Source: Uranotaenia lowii
Taxonomy: Eukaryota > Arthropoda > Insecta > Diptera > Culicidae
DNA length: 64,000 bases
Direction: 5' to 3'
NCBI RefSeq assembly: GCF_029784155.1
Contig: NC_073692.1
Location: forward strand, 331,781,920 to 331,845,919
Shown: one piece after another, positions 40,877-51,854 of the stretch
Numbering within the stretch: the stretch's first letter is position 1
Layout: each line of letters starts with the position of its first letter
The notes under the pieces: generated by a model
What the model was told of the DNA's origin: nothing
What the model saw: only the letters and a program-made list of their open reading frames with translations
Database searches by the model: none
Position numbers and translations under genes: made by a program

Positions 40877-42570
40877 TGTAACATATAAGATTATACTTGG
40901 TTTATTTTGTCTTCAATAAACCAATTCGGATAAATAACATGTCATCAAACAAAATAATTGTCACCGAATGAGAAAAACTTCGAAGGATTTCGCTCCGTGT
41001 ATACAAAAAGTGTGAACCGACCTGAAGAAAACTGAAACCGTACTGTTGTCATCCGCAAGAAAACTGGGCAAGGAAGAAAAAGCATCAAGAAAACACCAGC
41101 ACCGGCTCAACTTCACGCACTTCCGTGGGATTGTCATTCGACAAAAGAAAAAGTGCGGGATAGATGCAGTGTGCCTCGTTGTCGCGATTTCGGAAACCAA
41201 AGCCCCTGAATCTACCTAAACGGGAAACGCACCAAATAGAGAGAAGGTAAGCGATCAAAATAGAGTGAATTTAGCACTGATTGCAAACATCCAATTTGCC
41301 ACAGAACTCGTCCTAACGACTCCTTCTCTGCCTTTTCTTCTCGTGTCAGGAGCGGAGGAAGAAAGCCGAGAACGGCTGTTTGCCGAATCGTGCTGCTGTT
41401 CCGTGACGAAAACAACCTGCGAAGGTTTCCCAAGCCGTTGGAAAGACGGTCACAAAGAGTTTGGCTACTTTGGGAACCCGCAGAGGTGAGTTTACGGCAC
41501 CAATTTGCATTCGAGCAAATTTTATTAAAAAACTTTTCCCCACACTCAATAGTTGGAGACGAAAGCACGGAAAATAACCAACAAACGAGCACCCGGAGAA
41601 GAGGAAAAGTGCCAAGTAATCCCGGCAACTGAACCGGCAAACGGAAGGGAAAAAGTTCCCGAGAGCCCCTTCACAAAAGGGTGAGAAATTAAACAACAGA
41701 CAAAATATGTTGTGCTAAATTGCTGACGTTGTTGGTGCCGCAGGGCTCTCTTTTTCCCCTTCTTTTCTTCCTCTTTTTCTCCCAGGAGTTGGTCAACGGT
41801 GTGCGAGCGGACAACAGTACGCGTGCGGAAACAAGCGGGAACCGAAGAGCATCAGAAAGCAGTTCGACAGTGGTCGATGGTCATCAAGGAATCGCAGGAC
41901 TTCCGGAGAAGCCGGAATTCATCGCTACAAGGTACCAGACGGAGATTCGACAGTGGTCGAGGAGTTCGAGGGAACCGGAAACAGATTCCGGAAGAATCCG
42001 GATTGCACGGAGGAGAATTTCACCAGAAAAGTGCTCGACAGTGGTCGAGAGTATCAGAGGAACGGTTCGTGGTTTTCCGGAACAATCCGGGTAGAAGCTG
42101 CACGGAATCGAAGCCGACGGCTGCCGGTGGAGAACGATTCGGCCTTGACGCAGGCCAGAGAATCGTCGTCGACCGAAGAAGGCAATCTACCGCAACCGCA
42201 AGTATGCTGTCAGGACATCCAAATGCGAATTGTTGCTGCGTTCGCCACCCGAGCGATTTCTGCGATTTCTGGGTCAACGATGACCGACCAATTGATCGTC
42301 ATTCTTGGGACGAATCGAGTCCGGAACATCCAGTGAAATGCACGTAAGTCAGCTGTTTATTCATTGCTTTCACACACCATAAATAATCAGATGAATGAGC
42401 CTGAGGGCAAAATAAAAAGGATGGCTTGACCATCAATAATTTGTTTGAGAAATGTAATGACATGTTTAAATTTATTGCTTTTGCTTAGAACAACCTGAGC
42501 TAGCCTGGCAAAGAGGAAGAAACAATTCTCTTCTTCTTTTCCTTAAGCCAAAACCCCTTTTCTTCTTACA
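40877..42570 (+). repeat. 3' LTR of the gypsy element (1,694 bp)
   Basis: It matches the 5' LTR at an offset of 9,350 bases with one observed difference. It ends TTCTTACA directly before the CCAT target duplication. Confidence 0.95.
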
Positions 42571-42574
42571 CCAT

Positions 42575-44316
42575 TTTGGTAGTAGGGGCACCATACAGCC
42601 GAGGCATATTCGAGGGACGATCGAACCAAGCTGCAGTAAAGACTCTTGAGACAATAAATATCCTTAAAGTCTTTTGTCATGCAGTATAAAAGACCCAGGC
42701 ATCTAGAAGCTTTATCGACGATGTAGTTTGTGTGGATCTTGAAATCCAGCCGTTCGTCCAGGATCACACCAAGGTCTTTGACATGCTCAACTCGTTCAAT
42801 TGCCTCATGTCCAAGAAAATAATCAGCCGATAGCGGTAGCCGATTGCGTGAAAACGAAATTACCGTACATTTGTTGCGATTCAAGGGAAGGCAATTGACA
42901 TCACATCAGGCGGCGAAGATGTTAAACTGGCTCTGCAGACGTTGACATCTTCGGGGCTGTTGATGGATTGAAACAATTTCAAGTCGTAGGCATACGCCAG
43001 TTTTGGTCCATCGAGAAGCAGCAGCACGTCGTTGAAGTAGATCAGGAATATGGTGGGTCCTAGGTGGCTCCCTTGAGGTGCTCCAGAAGAGGCAGGGAAT
43101 TGATTGGAAATGATTCACCTGATCGTACAATAAGTTTCCGTCCTACCAGGTAGCTATGGAACCATTCCAGCAAAGAGCCGCAAATACCGATACGATCTAG
43201 TTTGGCTATGGCTATTTTGTGGTTTACCTTGTCGAAAGCTGCGGTCAGGTCGGTGTAGATTACGTCGGTTTGAGATCCCATGGCAAAACTGTCTTGCACG
43301 GAAGATGTGAAGGTCAACAGGTTTGTTGTCGTAGAGCGTTTGGGCATGAATCCATGTTGTTCGTTAGAGAAATAAAAATTGCAATACGAGAAAAATGGAT
43401 CTAATACAACCAGCTCAAACAGTTTGGCGATCGCACTTAGGGCAGAAATACCGCGATAATTGTTAACGTTCCTCCTGTCACCTTTTTTGTAGACCGGAAA
43501 CATGTAAGCCTCTTTCCAAATGGAAGGGAACGTGGATTCCGTGAGCGATGATTGGAAGATTCGTTTTATAGGAGTCAGCATATGTGATATATAGCGTTTT
43601 AGAAAAGTCGCTGAAACGCCATCCGGACCTGCAGAAACACTGGATTTCAGCTTAGCAGTCGCCTTCAAGACGGTATCGTCATCAATTACGATGTGATGAA
43701 AGGAAGTGCTCTGACGTGGGACGTTACTAGCCGCCATAGTCAACTGGTCCGTGGATATTGAACCAGAATCAAAAGTACTACGGAATTTGTCAGCGAAAAG
43801 GTTACAAATATCAAGGTCCGAGGTCGCCGACTTGTCTTCCAAAAACATGTAGGACGGTAAGCCCGATTCTTTCCGTTGGTCCTTAATGTACTGCCAAAAC
43901 GATTTGGGTCTAGTTTTAAAACCACGCTGAATCCGGATAAGGTAGCCCTGGTAACAACACGTGCATACTTGTTTATAAGCTGCGTTAAGTTTGCGATACT
44001 GGTTTTTGGCGTGGAGAGACTTGTGCCTCAAGTAGTAGCGGAGGGCTTTGTTCTTGAGTGCTTTCATTTGTCGCAATTCTTTCGTGACCCAGGGAGCACG
44101 TAGGTCAGAGGCTGCTGAGCGTTTTGGTACGTGACGATCGATGATGTAGTTGATGATATGGGAGAACTTCATAGCAGCGGCGTTTGGGTCGGAAGATTCG
44201 AGCTCAGAATTCCAGTCGATGGCGTCAAGGGTTTGTGAAATAGCGACAAAATCGGCGTTCTTAAAATCGTGAAAAAAGGATGCCGGCTTCTTGATAGGAG
44301 TCACAACTTCAGAGAT
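42575..44316 (-). mobile_element. LINE A copy 2, 5' part: linker and reverse transcriptase
   Basis: On the minus strand the frame 44304-43060 gives DRHVPKRSA, SAGPDGVSATFLKR, HGFMPKRSTTTN and TAAFDKVNHK. A frameshift near 43080-43130 breaks it. The next part has YAYD (plus-strand 42983-42994) where the catalytic YADD belongs, so this RT is inactive even apart from the frameshift. The element's endonuclease is missing (5'-truncated near 44316). The C-terminus continues at 31526 across the gypsy insertion. Confidence 0.85.
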
Positions 44317-44324
44317 TTCAAGCG

Positions 44325-46010
44325 AAAGCAGCAGTTCTGTCTTGGCTCCAACGTTGTTTCTTATCGGGATGCAATCGCTCTTTGATGTAGTTCCAGATGA
44401 CGTAAATGTTCTGGCCTACGCCGACGACATTACCCTGATATCCGTGTCTTCCTACTTCGTACTATCCCGAAAGCAACTACAAATAGCCGTGGATAAGGTA
44501 GACAACTGGACACCGTCCATGGGTTTCACCTTCGCTCCTGAAAAGTCAAAACTAATGCATCTTATTATCAGGAAAAATAAGCTGAACAGACTCCCTCCAC
44601 TTATCATGGGCAACAAACTTATCCCCATTGCCCACGCAACCCGCATCCTTGGAGTCCTGGTGGATGACAAACTCAAATTCATCAACCATGCAAACCAAGT
44701 TCGGAAATGAGCTTCACCCAAACTAAATATACTTAAAGGGCCCTATTACATAAGACGAGTCAAGAGTAATTTTACTCGAGTAAGCCATTTTGGTATTACA
44801 GTACTCGAGTTGAGTCGAATTTCAGTCGAGTAGCTCGACTGAGTCGACTGCTTGAAAGTTCGTGACTCGGCTTTTTCACTCGACTACCGTAATACGTCAT
44901 TTCGCTGAACTCGAAAGTGACTGGAGTCGAGTCGAGTTACTCGACTCGTCCTATGTAATAGGGCCCAAAAAGTCACTATTTCGATTCCTTCATGGATAGC
45001 TGATGCCTACGATGCTTCACGGATTGGGCCTATTTAGTCGCGGCGGTGACCGCATTAATGAAAATCGTTTCTATTATGGCAGAAAGTGGACAGATCCCTT
45101 TTGACTACATCATCGCAAAGAACTTTTTCATCAAAACGATCCGTTGGCTATCCTACAACCGAACCCCCAAAGTACCTATGGTCCAGCGTACCGAAAACTA
45201 CCTGTAAAAATACCAAGTATCTATCCCTGAAATATCAACCCGCCCTGAACCTAGACTTCGCAAATTCAATGCTCCTGTCCCAAAATTCGATCTAAGCTTG
45301 CTCTCCGCGGTACGAGCCGGAGGGAGCTCAACTGTTGCTCTGGCCAACTATCACCAGCTCGTTAATCGAAAATACCAAAGCATACCCAAGTTCTTCACCA
45401 ATGGTTCCAAGTCCAGCACTACCGACAGTGTGGCCCTTGCTCTACCACTCAAATGCTCTGTTTTCAGCTCTGAAGCTTTCCCCATCCTAAAAGCAGCCCA
45501 GGACCTCTGCTCATCTACTGGCGCAGTCATCTTCTCCGACTCTGCAAGCGTGCTGAGAGCTGTCCAGGCAGCCAACATCAAACACCCATGGATCATTGCA
45601 CTTTCCAACATTGCAGCTGCGAAGAAAATAACTCTGTGCTGGATTCCTGGTCACTCCAAGATTCTCGGCAACGAAGCAGCAGATCGATAAACTTTCAACG
45701 GAAGTCAGCTGGAACCCCCAAATATGCCCATCCCTTCCTCAGACGCCTCCCACTGGCTTAAAAACCACCTGCTTCTCTTTTGGGCAAACACCTGGAACAT
45801 CACCGAAAACAAGCTGAAGGAGGTCAAAAACTGCACCTATACATGGAACGACCGGAATTCTTTTTTTGAGCGGAGAGCCCTTACTCGAATACGCATAGGA
45901 CACACAAGATTAACCCATGGCTATCTTATGGGTAAAGAAGACACTCGCATCTGCCTTGCTTGCAGCGTAACCATCCCCATCAAACAAATCATCACGCAAT
46001 GTCCTATGAA
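44325..46010 (+). mobile_element. I-clade-like LINE, 3' fragment: RT palm, RNase H, zinc-like end
   Basis: The RT part has SVLAPTLFLI and YADDITL (about 44419-44439). A 229-bp MITE interrupts it. An RNase H domain follows at 45298-45690 with FTNGSK, SSEAFPI, FSDSASVL and CWIPGHS..GNEAADR; the first catalytic Asp of the usual TDGS is Asn here. The last part (45724-about 46000) has RIRIGHTRLTHGYLM and a C..C pair. Several stops are present. It matches 30352-31012 in orientation and clade. Confidence 0.75.
44738..44966. mobile_element. MITE with GGGCCCTATTACATA ends (229 bp)
   Basis: The ends are GGGCCCTATTACATA and TATGTAATAGGGCCC, perfect inverses over 14-15 bases. The interior is rich in CTCGAGT/ACTCGAC palindromes. 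The flanks share only an A-rich run, so the target duplication is not clear. It is inserted in the I-type LINE fragment. Confidence 0.85.
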
Positions 46011-46029
46011 TTTTTATCTTAAAAGATTA

Positions 46030-46928
46030 TACAGTAGTTTTTCGATTTTTTCGCTGTTCGATTTTATCAATACTCGTCAAATTCACGCTCGATTCTATCA
46101 CGTTTATTGTTTCGTTTTAATCACGGTTTTTTTTTTTGAGAAATCATTCAGAAACCATTTCCAGGACCTTAATTTTCTTTCAAAAGCATAAAGCGTCTTT
46201 GATATTTCATGATATTTTTTATGGTTTATGTTATGGAATAAAAGTATTTAATAATATGAAAATGAAAAAAACTGCTTGTTTAAGCTATATAGTTTCAAAA
46301 ATCGTCATTCAGATTCAGAAAACATTTGTAATAATCGACTTAAGTATTTTAACGTCACGCAAATGCTAGTGTTATTATTTGTGCTTGGTGAGGATTATCT
46401 GCCCATAGAGAAAAAATCGAGAAACACACTTTAAAAATCTAAGTTGAGCAAATTTTGAAGGTAAACTTTTCAGTTAATCAATGGTGGAAGATTAAAATAT
46501 TGGAATTTGCAATTTGCGAAAGATAATTTTTTGATGCAATTTTCTTTAAATTCTTTTACAAAATGGACAAATAAGATAACGACTGTTGGATTTCCACAAA
46601 AACTTAATAATTCACTTTAATAAGATGTACACTATCGAATTTATATTCTGCATGGTTTTATTTCAATAAAAAAAATTAAAAATGCTACAGACACGAATAA
46701 TTTGAACTGAAATCGATCCTTTGTGTTCAGTAAACTTTGATAATAACATCTCTTGATCAAAATTTATTGATACAAAACGTTTTCACTACTAAAAACATTA
46801 AAAAATAATGATTCAAGACAATAAAAAGATATTTTTCCAGTCAAATTTTTAGTTTCTCCAAATTCACGGTTTCGCCAAATTCACGGTGAAATTTTTTTTG
46901 ACCGTGATAAAATCGAAAAACTACTGTA
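46030..46928. mobile_element. TIR element, about 0.9 kb, non-coding
   Basis: The ends are TACAGTAGTTTTTCGATTTT and AAAATCGAAAAACTACTGTA, perfect over 20 bases. The similarity continues outward ('aaaagatta' against 'aatctttt'), and inward 'caaattcacg' occurs near both ends. No transposase is present. It truncates the I-type LINE. Confidence 0.7.
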
Positions 46929-47437
46929 AATCTTTTCAAAAACTGCTCAGTTTTATGTCGAAAAGTTAAAAAAAAAATGCTGCAGCGAATTTCTTTTTGC
47001 CTCACCTATTTAGTCTTATCATTTAGTAAGAAATCAGAAGCAAACAGAATAAAAGTTTAAACGGGTGTAGGAAGGAACCCGGACGGCCCTTTTCAAGGAT
47101 CATCTTGTGATTGGTTTGTTTGTTTTAACGTTTTATTTGGGATTTAAGCCTCTTGGGTTTATTCATCCTATGTCCCAAAGTTGGCACACAAAAATGCTAT
47201 GCTAGAAAAGTCAGTTGTGCTAGCGATTGCTTAGCATCGCTCTTAAGTTCGGCTCATATCCTATTTGCCGCTGGTAGTGTTCGTGATACTATGCTGGTTG
47301 TTTCACCAATACTTTTCAGTTTTAGGACAATCAACCTCTAAAACGACCATGTGTGTCGACCGGCTGCCCGTTTTTTGTACCGGGAATTTTTGAGGTTAAT
47401 TGTCCCATTTTATCTGTACACGTTCAGCAAGTGTGCG
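46929..47437. other. No gene recognised
   Basis: A GC-richer stretch at 47040-47400 contains short frames on both strands without recognisable motifs. It may be a LINE 5'UTR or other unannotated repeat. Confidence 0.35.
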
Positions 47438-47440
47438 TAA

Positions 47441-47605
47441 AGCCTAGTCCACACTAGGAGACGATTCGTCTTGAGACGGTCTCAGCGTCTCCCATTTTCC
47501 TCGGGAGACACTGAGATCGCCTCAGGTTTCCAACAACAACAACAGACAACAAAGTTCGTCTCATAACAAAAATCGCAGCTCATGTTGCCTAGTGTGGACT
47601 AGGCT
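47441..47605. mobile_element. MITE with TAA target duplication, PIF/Harbinger-like, copy 2
   Basis: This 165-bp element has ends AGCCTAGTCCACACTAGG and CCTAGTGTGGACTAGGCT. TAA is on both sides (47438-47440 and 47606-47608). It is in the opposite orientation to the copy at 2649-2802 and better preserved at the left end. Confidence 0.85.
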
Positions 47606-47619
47606 TAAGAAATGTCAAA

Positions 47620-48535
47620 AACAACTCTATTGTGCGAGAGCAAAAATTGTTTATTGACGTCATATTCACCCCTTTCTGAGAGACTTGTGTTGACGATCCG
47701 GAGCCAGCGTTTTCATTTGGTCCTTATCAAGGTTCTCGGCGACAGTTCGGATTTCCGCAACGAGCTTATGGGTCTGCCTCTCCTTCGATGTCCTTCTGGA
47801 TTCCATCCAAGCGCCTCACTACAAATCTCGCATTCATCTCTTCGCAGCAATATCAAGAATAGACCCGAATAACCCGGGTGGTTAAAAGGTCTCAAATAAA
47901 TAATAATAATAATAATAATAATCTCTTCGCAGCGTGTACCAAATCCATCTCCACTTCTGTTCCCGAATCCATCTCTATTTACGCTCCCGAATCTCGATTT
48001 CGGCGATGTAGTTCCACGTTCGAGATCCAGTTGCCAGGCCACCAAGCTTGGATGATATTCCGCAGGCAGCGATTCACAAATACTTGCAGTTTTCGCCTCG
48101 TTACCGTATCTGTGAACCAAGTTTCGCACCCGTACAACAGCACGGATTTGAAGTTTGAGTTGAAGACTTGGATTTAAGTTCGCAGAGAGATCTGGCGTGA
48201 GCGCCAGATGTTTCAGAGACTCGCAAACGCAAATTGGGCTTCTCTGATCCGGGTTTCGATGTTTTTCTTGGTACCACCATCAGGCATCATCTGGCTACCA
48301 AGATACTGGAAGCACTCCACTTTCTCAACTTGTTGCTCAGCTACCATGAAACTGGAGGGATTTCCTGTGTTGATCTCCATTGACTTGGTTGTTCCGACAT
48401 TGACTTTGAGACCTGCTGCCTTGGAACTTTCGGTGAGGTCATGGAGTTTGCTCGGCATATCCGGTTGTGTTTGAGCGAGCAATACAATATCGTCAGCCAG
48501 GTCAAGGGCTTTAATTGCTCCATTGTTGAAGAATC
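47620..48535 (-). mobile_element. RTE-like LINE remnant: RT palm to C-terminus
   Basis: On the minus strand it reads LADDIVLLAQTQ (about 48510-48475, in place of the usual FADD), then AAGLKVNVGTTKSMEI, VECFQYLGSQ and, after frameshifts, a C-terminal block near 47880-47720 (WNPEGHRRRGRP). A 72-bp retroelement tail is inserted at 47849. The copy is heavily decayed and 5'-truncated. The RTE assignment rests on the style of these motifs. Confidence 0.75.
47849..47920 (+). mobile_element. Severely truncated I-type retroelement tail with (TAA)n
   Basis: This 72-bp insertion lies between two copies of ATCTCTTCGCAGC (47836-47848 and 47921-47933). It ends in seven to eight TAA repeats, the tail type of I-clade LINEs. 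Only about 45 bases of 3'UTR remain. Confidence 0.8.
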
Positions 48536-48540
48536 ATTGA

Positions 48541-49057
48541 CTGAAACACAAAAACAAAGATGTATTTTAATACTTCTGTACACCTTAACCACAAGCTTTT
48601 ATTTAAAAGGTTAGCTTACAAGCTTATATTTTCTGTCCAAGGGAGAGTTCTCAGTTTGCCAACTTTGAACTTCTGTAATAACTTATCCGAAGTTAATTCT
48701 ACACACGTGCTGCCTCTCTGACTACATTAAAAACTCTCGAAAACGCCTCTGCCTTTCCAAGACATGAACCCAAATACCCAATGTGGTAATGTGGCTCCAG
48801 AAAATTGAGAGCCTCGCCTCGATCGAAATCAAAAGACTTCAACGCTTCACCTTTTCTCACAAGAGACGAACGTTCGACTCTCCTGAGCACCATCCAAATC
48901 CTTCATTTTTTAAATATTTGTTTTGACCGCCGTTTCCAGGACTGCATCGCGGCACCAGACACCGTTGCTTCACGGAGCCTTCGACAGGGTTGAATTTAAG
49001 CCACGATCAAGAGAGCTAATCGAGAGGGTTGAACTGGAGCGATCTTCGCTCGGCGCG
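48541..49057. other. No gene seen; upstream flank of the next promoter
   Basis: AT-rich DNA gives way to a GC-richer part after 48800. Two short GAGAG-type motifs lie about 35-55 bases before the initiator (49004-49025). Confidence 0.4.
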
Positions 49058-49091
49058 TCAGTTTTACTCGCTCGCCCATCGCCATCGGACG
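49058..49091 (+). promoter_or_regulatory. Core promoter: initiator TCAGTT with exactly spaced DPE GGACG
   Basis: TCAGTT fits the arthropod initiator TCA(+1)KTY with +1 at 49060. GGACG occupies +28 to +32, a full match to the DPE consensus RGWYV at the required spacing. GAGA-type motifs lie just upstream, and no TATA box is present at -30. DNA downstream changes to a GC-rich, exon-like composition. Confidence 0.65.
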
Positions 49092-51058
49092 TGTTTTTAT
49101 TTGCGCGATCGCGTTTCTTCTGGTGAACTGTTTATTTTCGGAATTTTCTGACGTTTTGAATGGGATTTTTGATAAATTAATTTCTGCCTTCTGCTTTGTG
49201 TGGTAGTTTCTGGAACGAAGCAGCAACAGGAAGGCAACAGGGAAAAAAAACGACCGAAAAAACTGGATTGTTGTTGTAAAGCTAATCTCATTGCATAGTG
49301 CTAAAGAGTTGGTGCGGTTTTGTTGAGTGCTTCGAGGAAAACGAGGCCAAAACAAGGGATCAACGGATCTTTGTGGTGCGGGAGTAAGCGCGCGCGTGAG
49401 GAATCCATCCATTTCGGAACCAGGAACGGGGACTTCAGTTGGAAGAAGGGGTTCTGCAAAAAGGGGGGGGAAAGAAATATGGCGGCATCTCTGAATGCAG
49501 TTCATCGATCGTGAAAGATGGAACTGTGCTGTTGGTAGAAAAGTGCATTGCTTAAGTCTCACGGGATGTGCGCATAGCGGAATGATCGATATCCGCTGGG
49601 AGATTCCGCTGCTGTTAAGTGAGGTATCGGAATACATTGACCAGTGAAAAGAAGAACCACACGCAGTGCTTGTTCTATTCGAGGGATTACAAACATACGC
49701 GTGTTCCTCCAGCCAACTGCAACTGCCACCGTGCTCTGTAAACATATTTGGATGAACGACGAAGAAAAACACCACGGAGACAAGTCAATACATCACGCAT
49801 CGGTGCTCTCTAGCCAGCCGACACCTCCAACTCGCAACTGGAGAAAAAAAAAATTCAGTGCCGCTGATCGCCAAAAGGGGAAAAGAAGATAAATTAAAAA
49901 TTCCGTTGGTTGTCTTAATTTTGCATGCAAAAAATTTATGCCATACGATCGTTCGGTCTTCTCGAGGTATCTCTCTCCCTTTTGGTCTCTCTGTGGTTAT
50001 TTTTGTTGTGAATACCGTAGTTGTTGCCTCTCGGTTTTGTTTCGTCGATTCAGAGCCTGGCCAAAGTTAAAAAAAAATAAAGTCAAAGGAGAACCAGTTC
50101 TGCCCGCGTGTTGTGTTGTGCCTCCTTGCTTGCCTTTACGATCAGCGATCTTGTTCGGAGTACGGCAAACAGACCCCGGCACACAAAAGTGCTCTTTCTT
50201 ACCACGTTCCCCAAAGCGAAGAACGGCGGGCGGCAGCCGCCTTACAAATTCCTATCCGTGTGTCTGTGGTCTTTAAAGCCCGTTACCTTACCAGTGTTGG
50301 TGCGAAAATCTTTCTCGCTCTGTAAAAGAGGAAGAAAACAGTTTAAAAAGTCATACACATTCAGTACACATACCCGGGGTCGAGGCAAAGAATTACATTG
50401 GTGCCCGCAAGATCGCGCAAGTTCCGTGAAGAATAGCATCTGCAATTGCGCAAAACATCCCATTCCTGCAACTCAAAAGAAAGGAAACCTAAACGGAAAG
50501 GTGAAGAAGAAAAGTTTAAGTCAGCAGCAACAACAACAAGTAAGTAAGCAAGCAAGCAAGCAAGCAAGTGCAGTGAGGAAACCATCGAACAAGAAGAAAT
50601 AACAACAGAAGTTGGTACCCCCGGCCAGCCGGCCTGCACACCTGCCATCTTCCCTATGCCATTAAAGGAGAATCTCAAAGCTACGTAGACCGTCGTCATC
50701 GTCAATCTGCTGTTGGTTGGGCCAAAAGGTATTCGTTGTGCACCTTCTTTGAGACGAACGACGACGCGCGGTGTTGTTTTTTGTTGTGTTGTGGATAATC
50801 TTTTATTAAATGCAGCAGCAGAAGAAATTTCCGACCGGTATGTTGGCTGCTGCAGTCTAAAAGAAAAGAAGTAAAGAAGTGAGTTGAACGACAGAATAAG
50901 CGACAAACCGACGTCATCCGCCTTTGCTAAGCTAGAACACGGTAGCCAGGCCATATCGCAAAACATCGCGACATCGGAGCAGAGGATCAACGGAAACGGG
51001 CTGTGCTCGTTACACAATACCCGGGCCATTCCTCAATCAACCAACACTTGAATGTAGA
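49060..51058 (+). other. Probable long 5'UTR first exon of an unidentified plus-strand gene
   Basis: About 2 kb of GC-richer sequence without a long plus-strand frame, with CAG/CAA-repeat patches (50520-50545) and 'gcaagcaagcaag'. Several upstream AUGs have short frames. The composition drops to AT-rich at about 51060, where AAG/GTTTGT could be the donor. Long structured leaders of this sort are common in developmental regulators. The coding exons are not in the window, so the gene is unknown. Confidence 0.45.
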
Positions 51059-51239
51059 AGGTTTGTTAAAGTTGTTTTTTTTCTTGTAAATTTATGAATA
51101 AGGGGTTGGCTGGAACATTACCGTCTTCGGGGTCATTATGAACAATGCGATTCTTGAACGGGAGGTAGACAATTGACATTTTCATGTTGAATACAGACCA
51201 ATATAGTTATTACGGGTATGTGATGAAAAAATTCTGGCA

Positions 51240-51854
51240 ACCTTACTAAAGGCCCCCTAGAGTGAGTATTGCTGAATTTTTCTGGCCTTTATGACGGCTG
51301 AGCAAATCAGGACCATTTTTTCCAAAAATAAAAAAAATTCAAGCATTTGGAATTTTTTTAAAAACAAAATCCGGAAAACTTTAGGCAGAGTTCAGTGACT
51401 AATCGAAAAAAAAAAATCAAGAATGAAGCGAGGAATAGTACTACATTATTTTTATCGAAACACGTCAGCAACATTAAAATCGCTTTCCAAACTTCCAAAT
51501 AAAAACAATTCTAGTTAAAGCTAGCTCAATTTTTTTTTTGCCCTACTTGAGTTTTCTTTTTTTTTCCTGTGTATAAATCCAGCAAAATACAGACTTGTTT
51601 TTACAATATTATAGCAACCAGTCGAAACGTAGTTTGCTCTACTTGTTCACTTTATTTTGAAAACCTGTATGTGCCCGAAAAAATTCTTGAATGTCTACCC
51701 ACAATAAATAATAAAACACATTTTCTGTTTATTGAATAAAAATTAAGAATTCTAGAAGTTCCCAGCGAAAGCATTATGTTTTGAATATGAAATATTTTCT
51801 CAACAGCAAAAATGTGAAGGCTTTTTATGGTAACTGGAATTACTTTTTATTAGC
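51240..51854. repeat. Diverged duplication, copy 1 (partner 55740-56260)
   Basis: It shares with 55740-56260 the phrases 'agagt.agta.tgc.gaattt', 'aatccgga.aa', 'ataaatccagcaaaa.acggactt' and 'ggtaactggaat/ggcagctggaat' in the same order. Many substitutions separate the copies. Copy 1 continues after the SINE at 53060 ('tttgatcaaattacag'). Confidence 0.7.

Larger units (their letters stand above)
31527..42570 (+). mobile_element. Ty3/gypsy LTR retrotransposon, 11,044 bp, apparently intact and very young
   Basis: It begins TGTAACAT, ends CTTCTTACA, and has 1,694-bp LTRs with a single difference seen by eye (T at 31641, C at 40991). A 4-base duplication CCAT flanks it (31523-31526 and 42571-42574). 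The order is LTR, primer-binding site, gag, pol (protease-RT-RNase H-integrase), a 2.1-kb non-coding region and LTR. There is no env frame, so it belongs to the envelope-less gypsy type. It is inserted in LINE A copy 2. Near-identity of the LTRs implies recent transposition. Confidence 0.95.

Noticed and set aside
48996..49775. 259-codon minus-strand frame as a gene
   Set aside because: It lies antisense in the GC-rich leader, lacks recognisable motifs, and the promoter evidence supports the plus strand.
50361..51029. 222-codon minus-strand frame as a gene
   Set aside because: Low-complexity, antisense to the leader, without homology or splice context.
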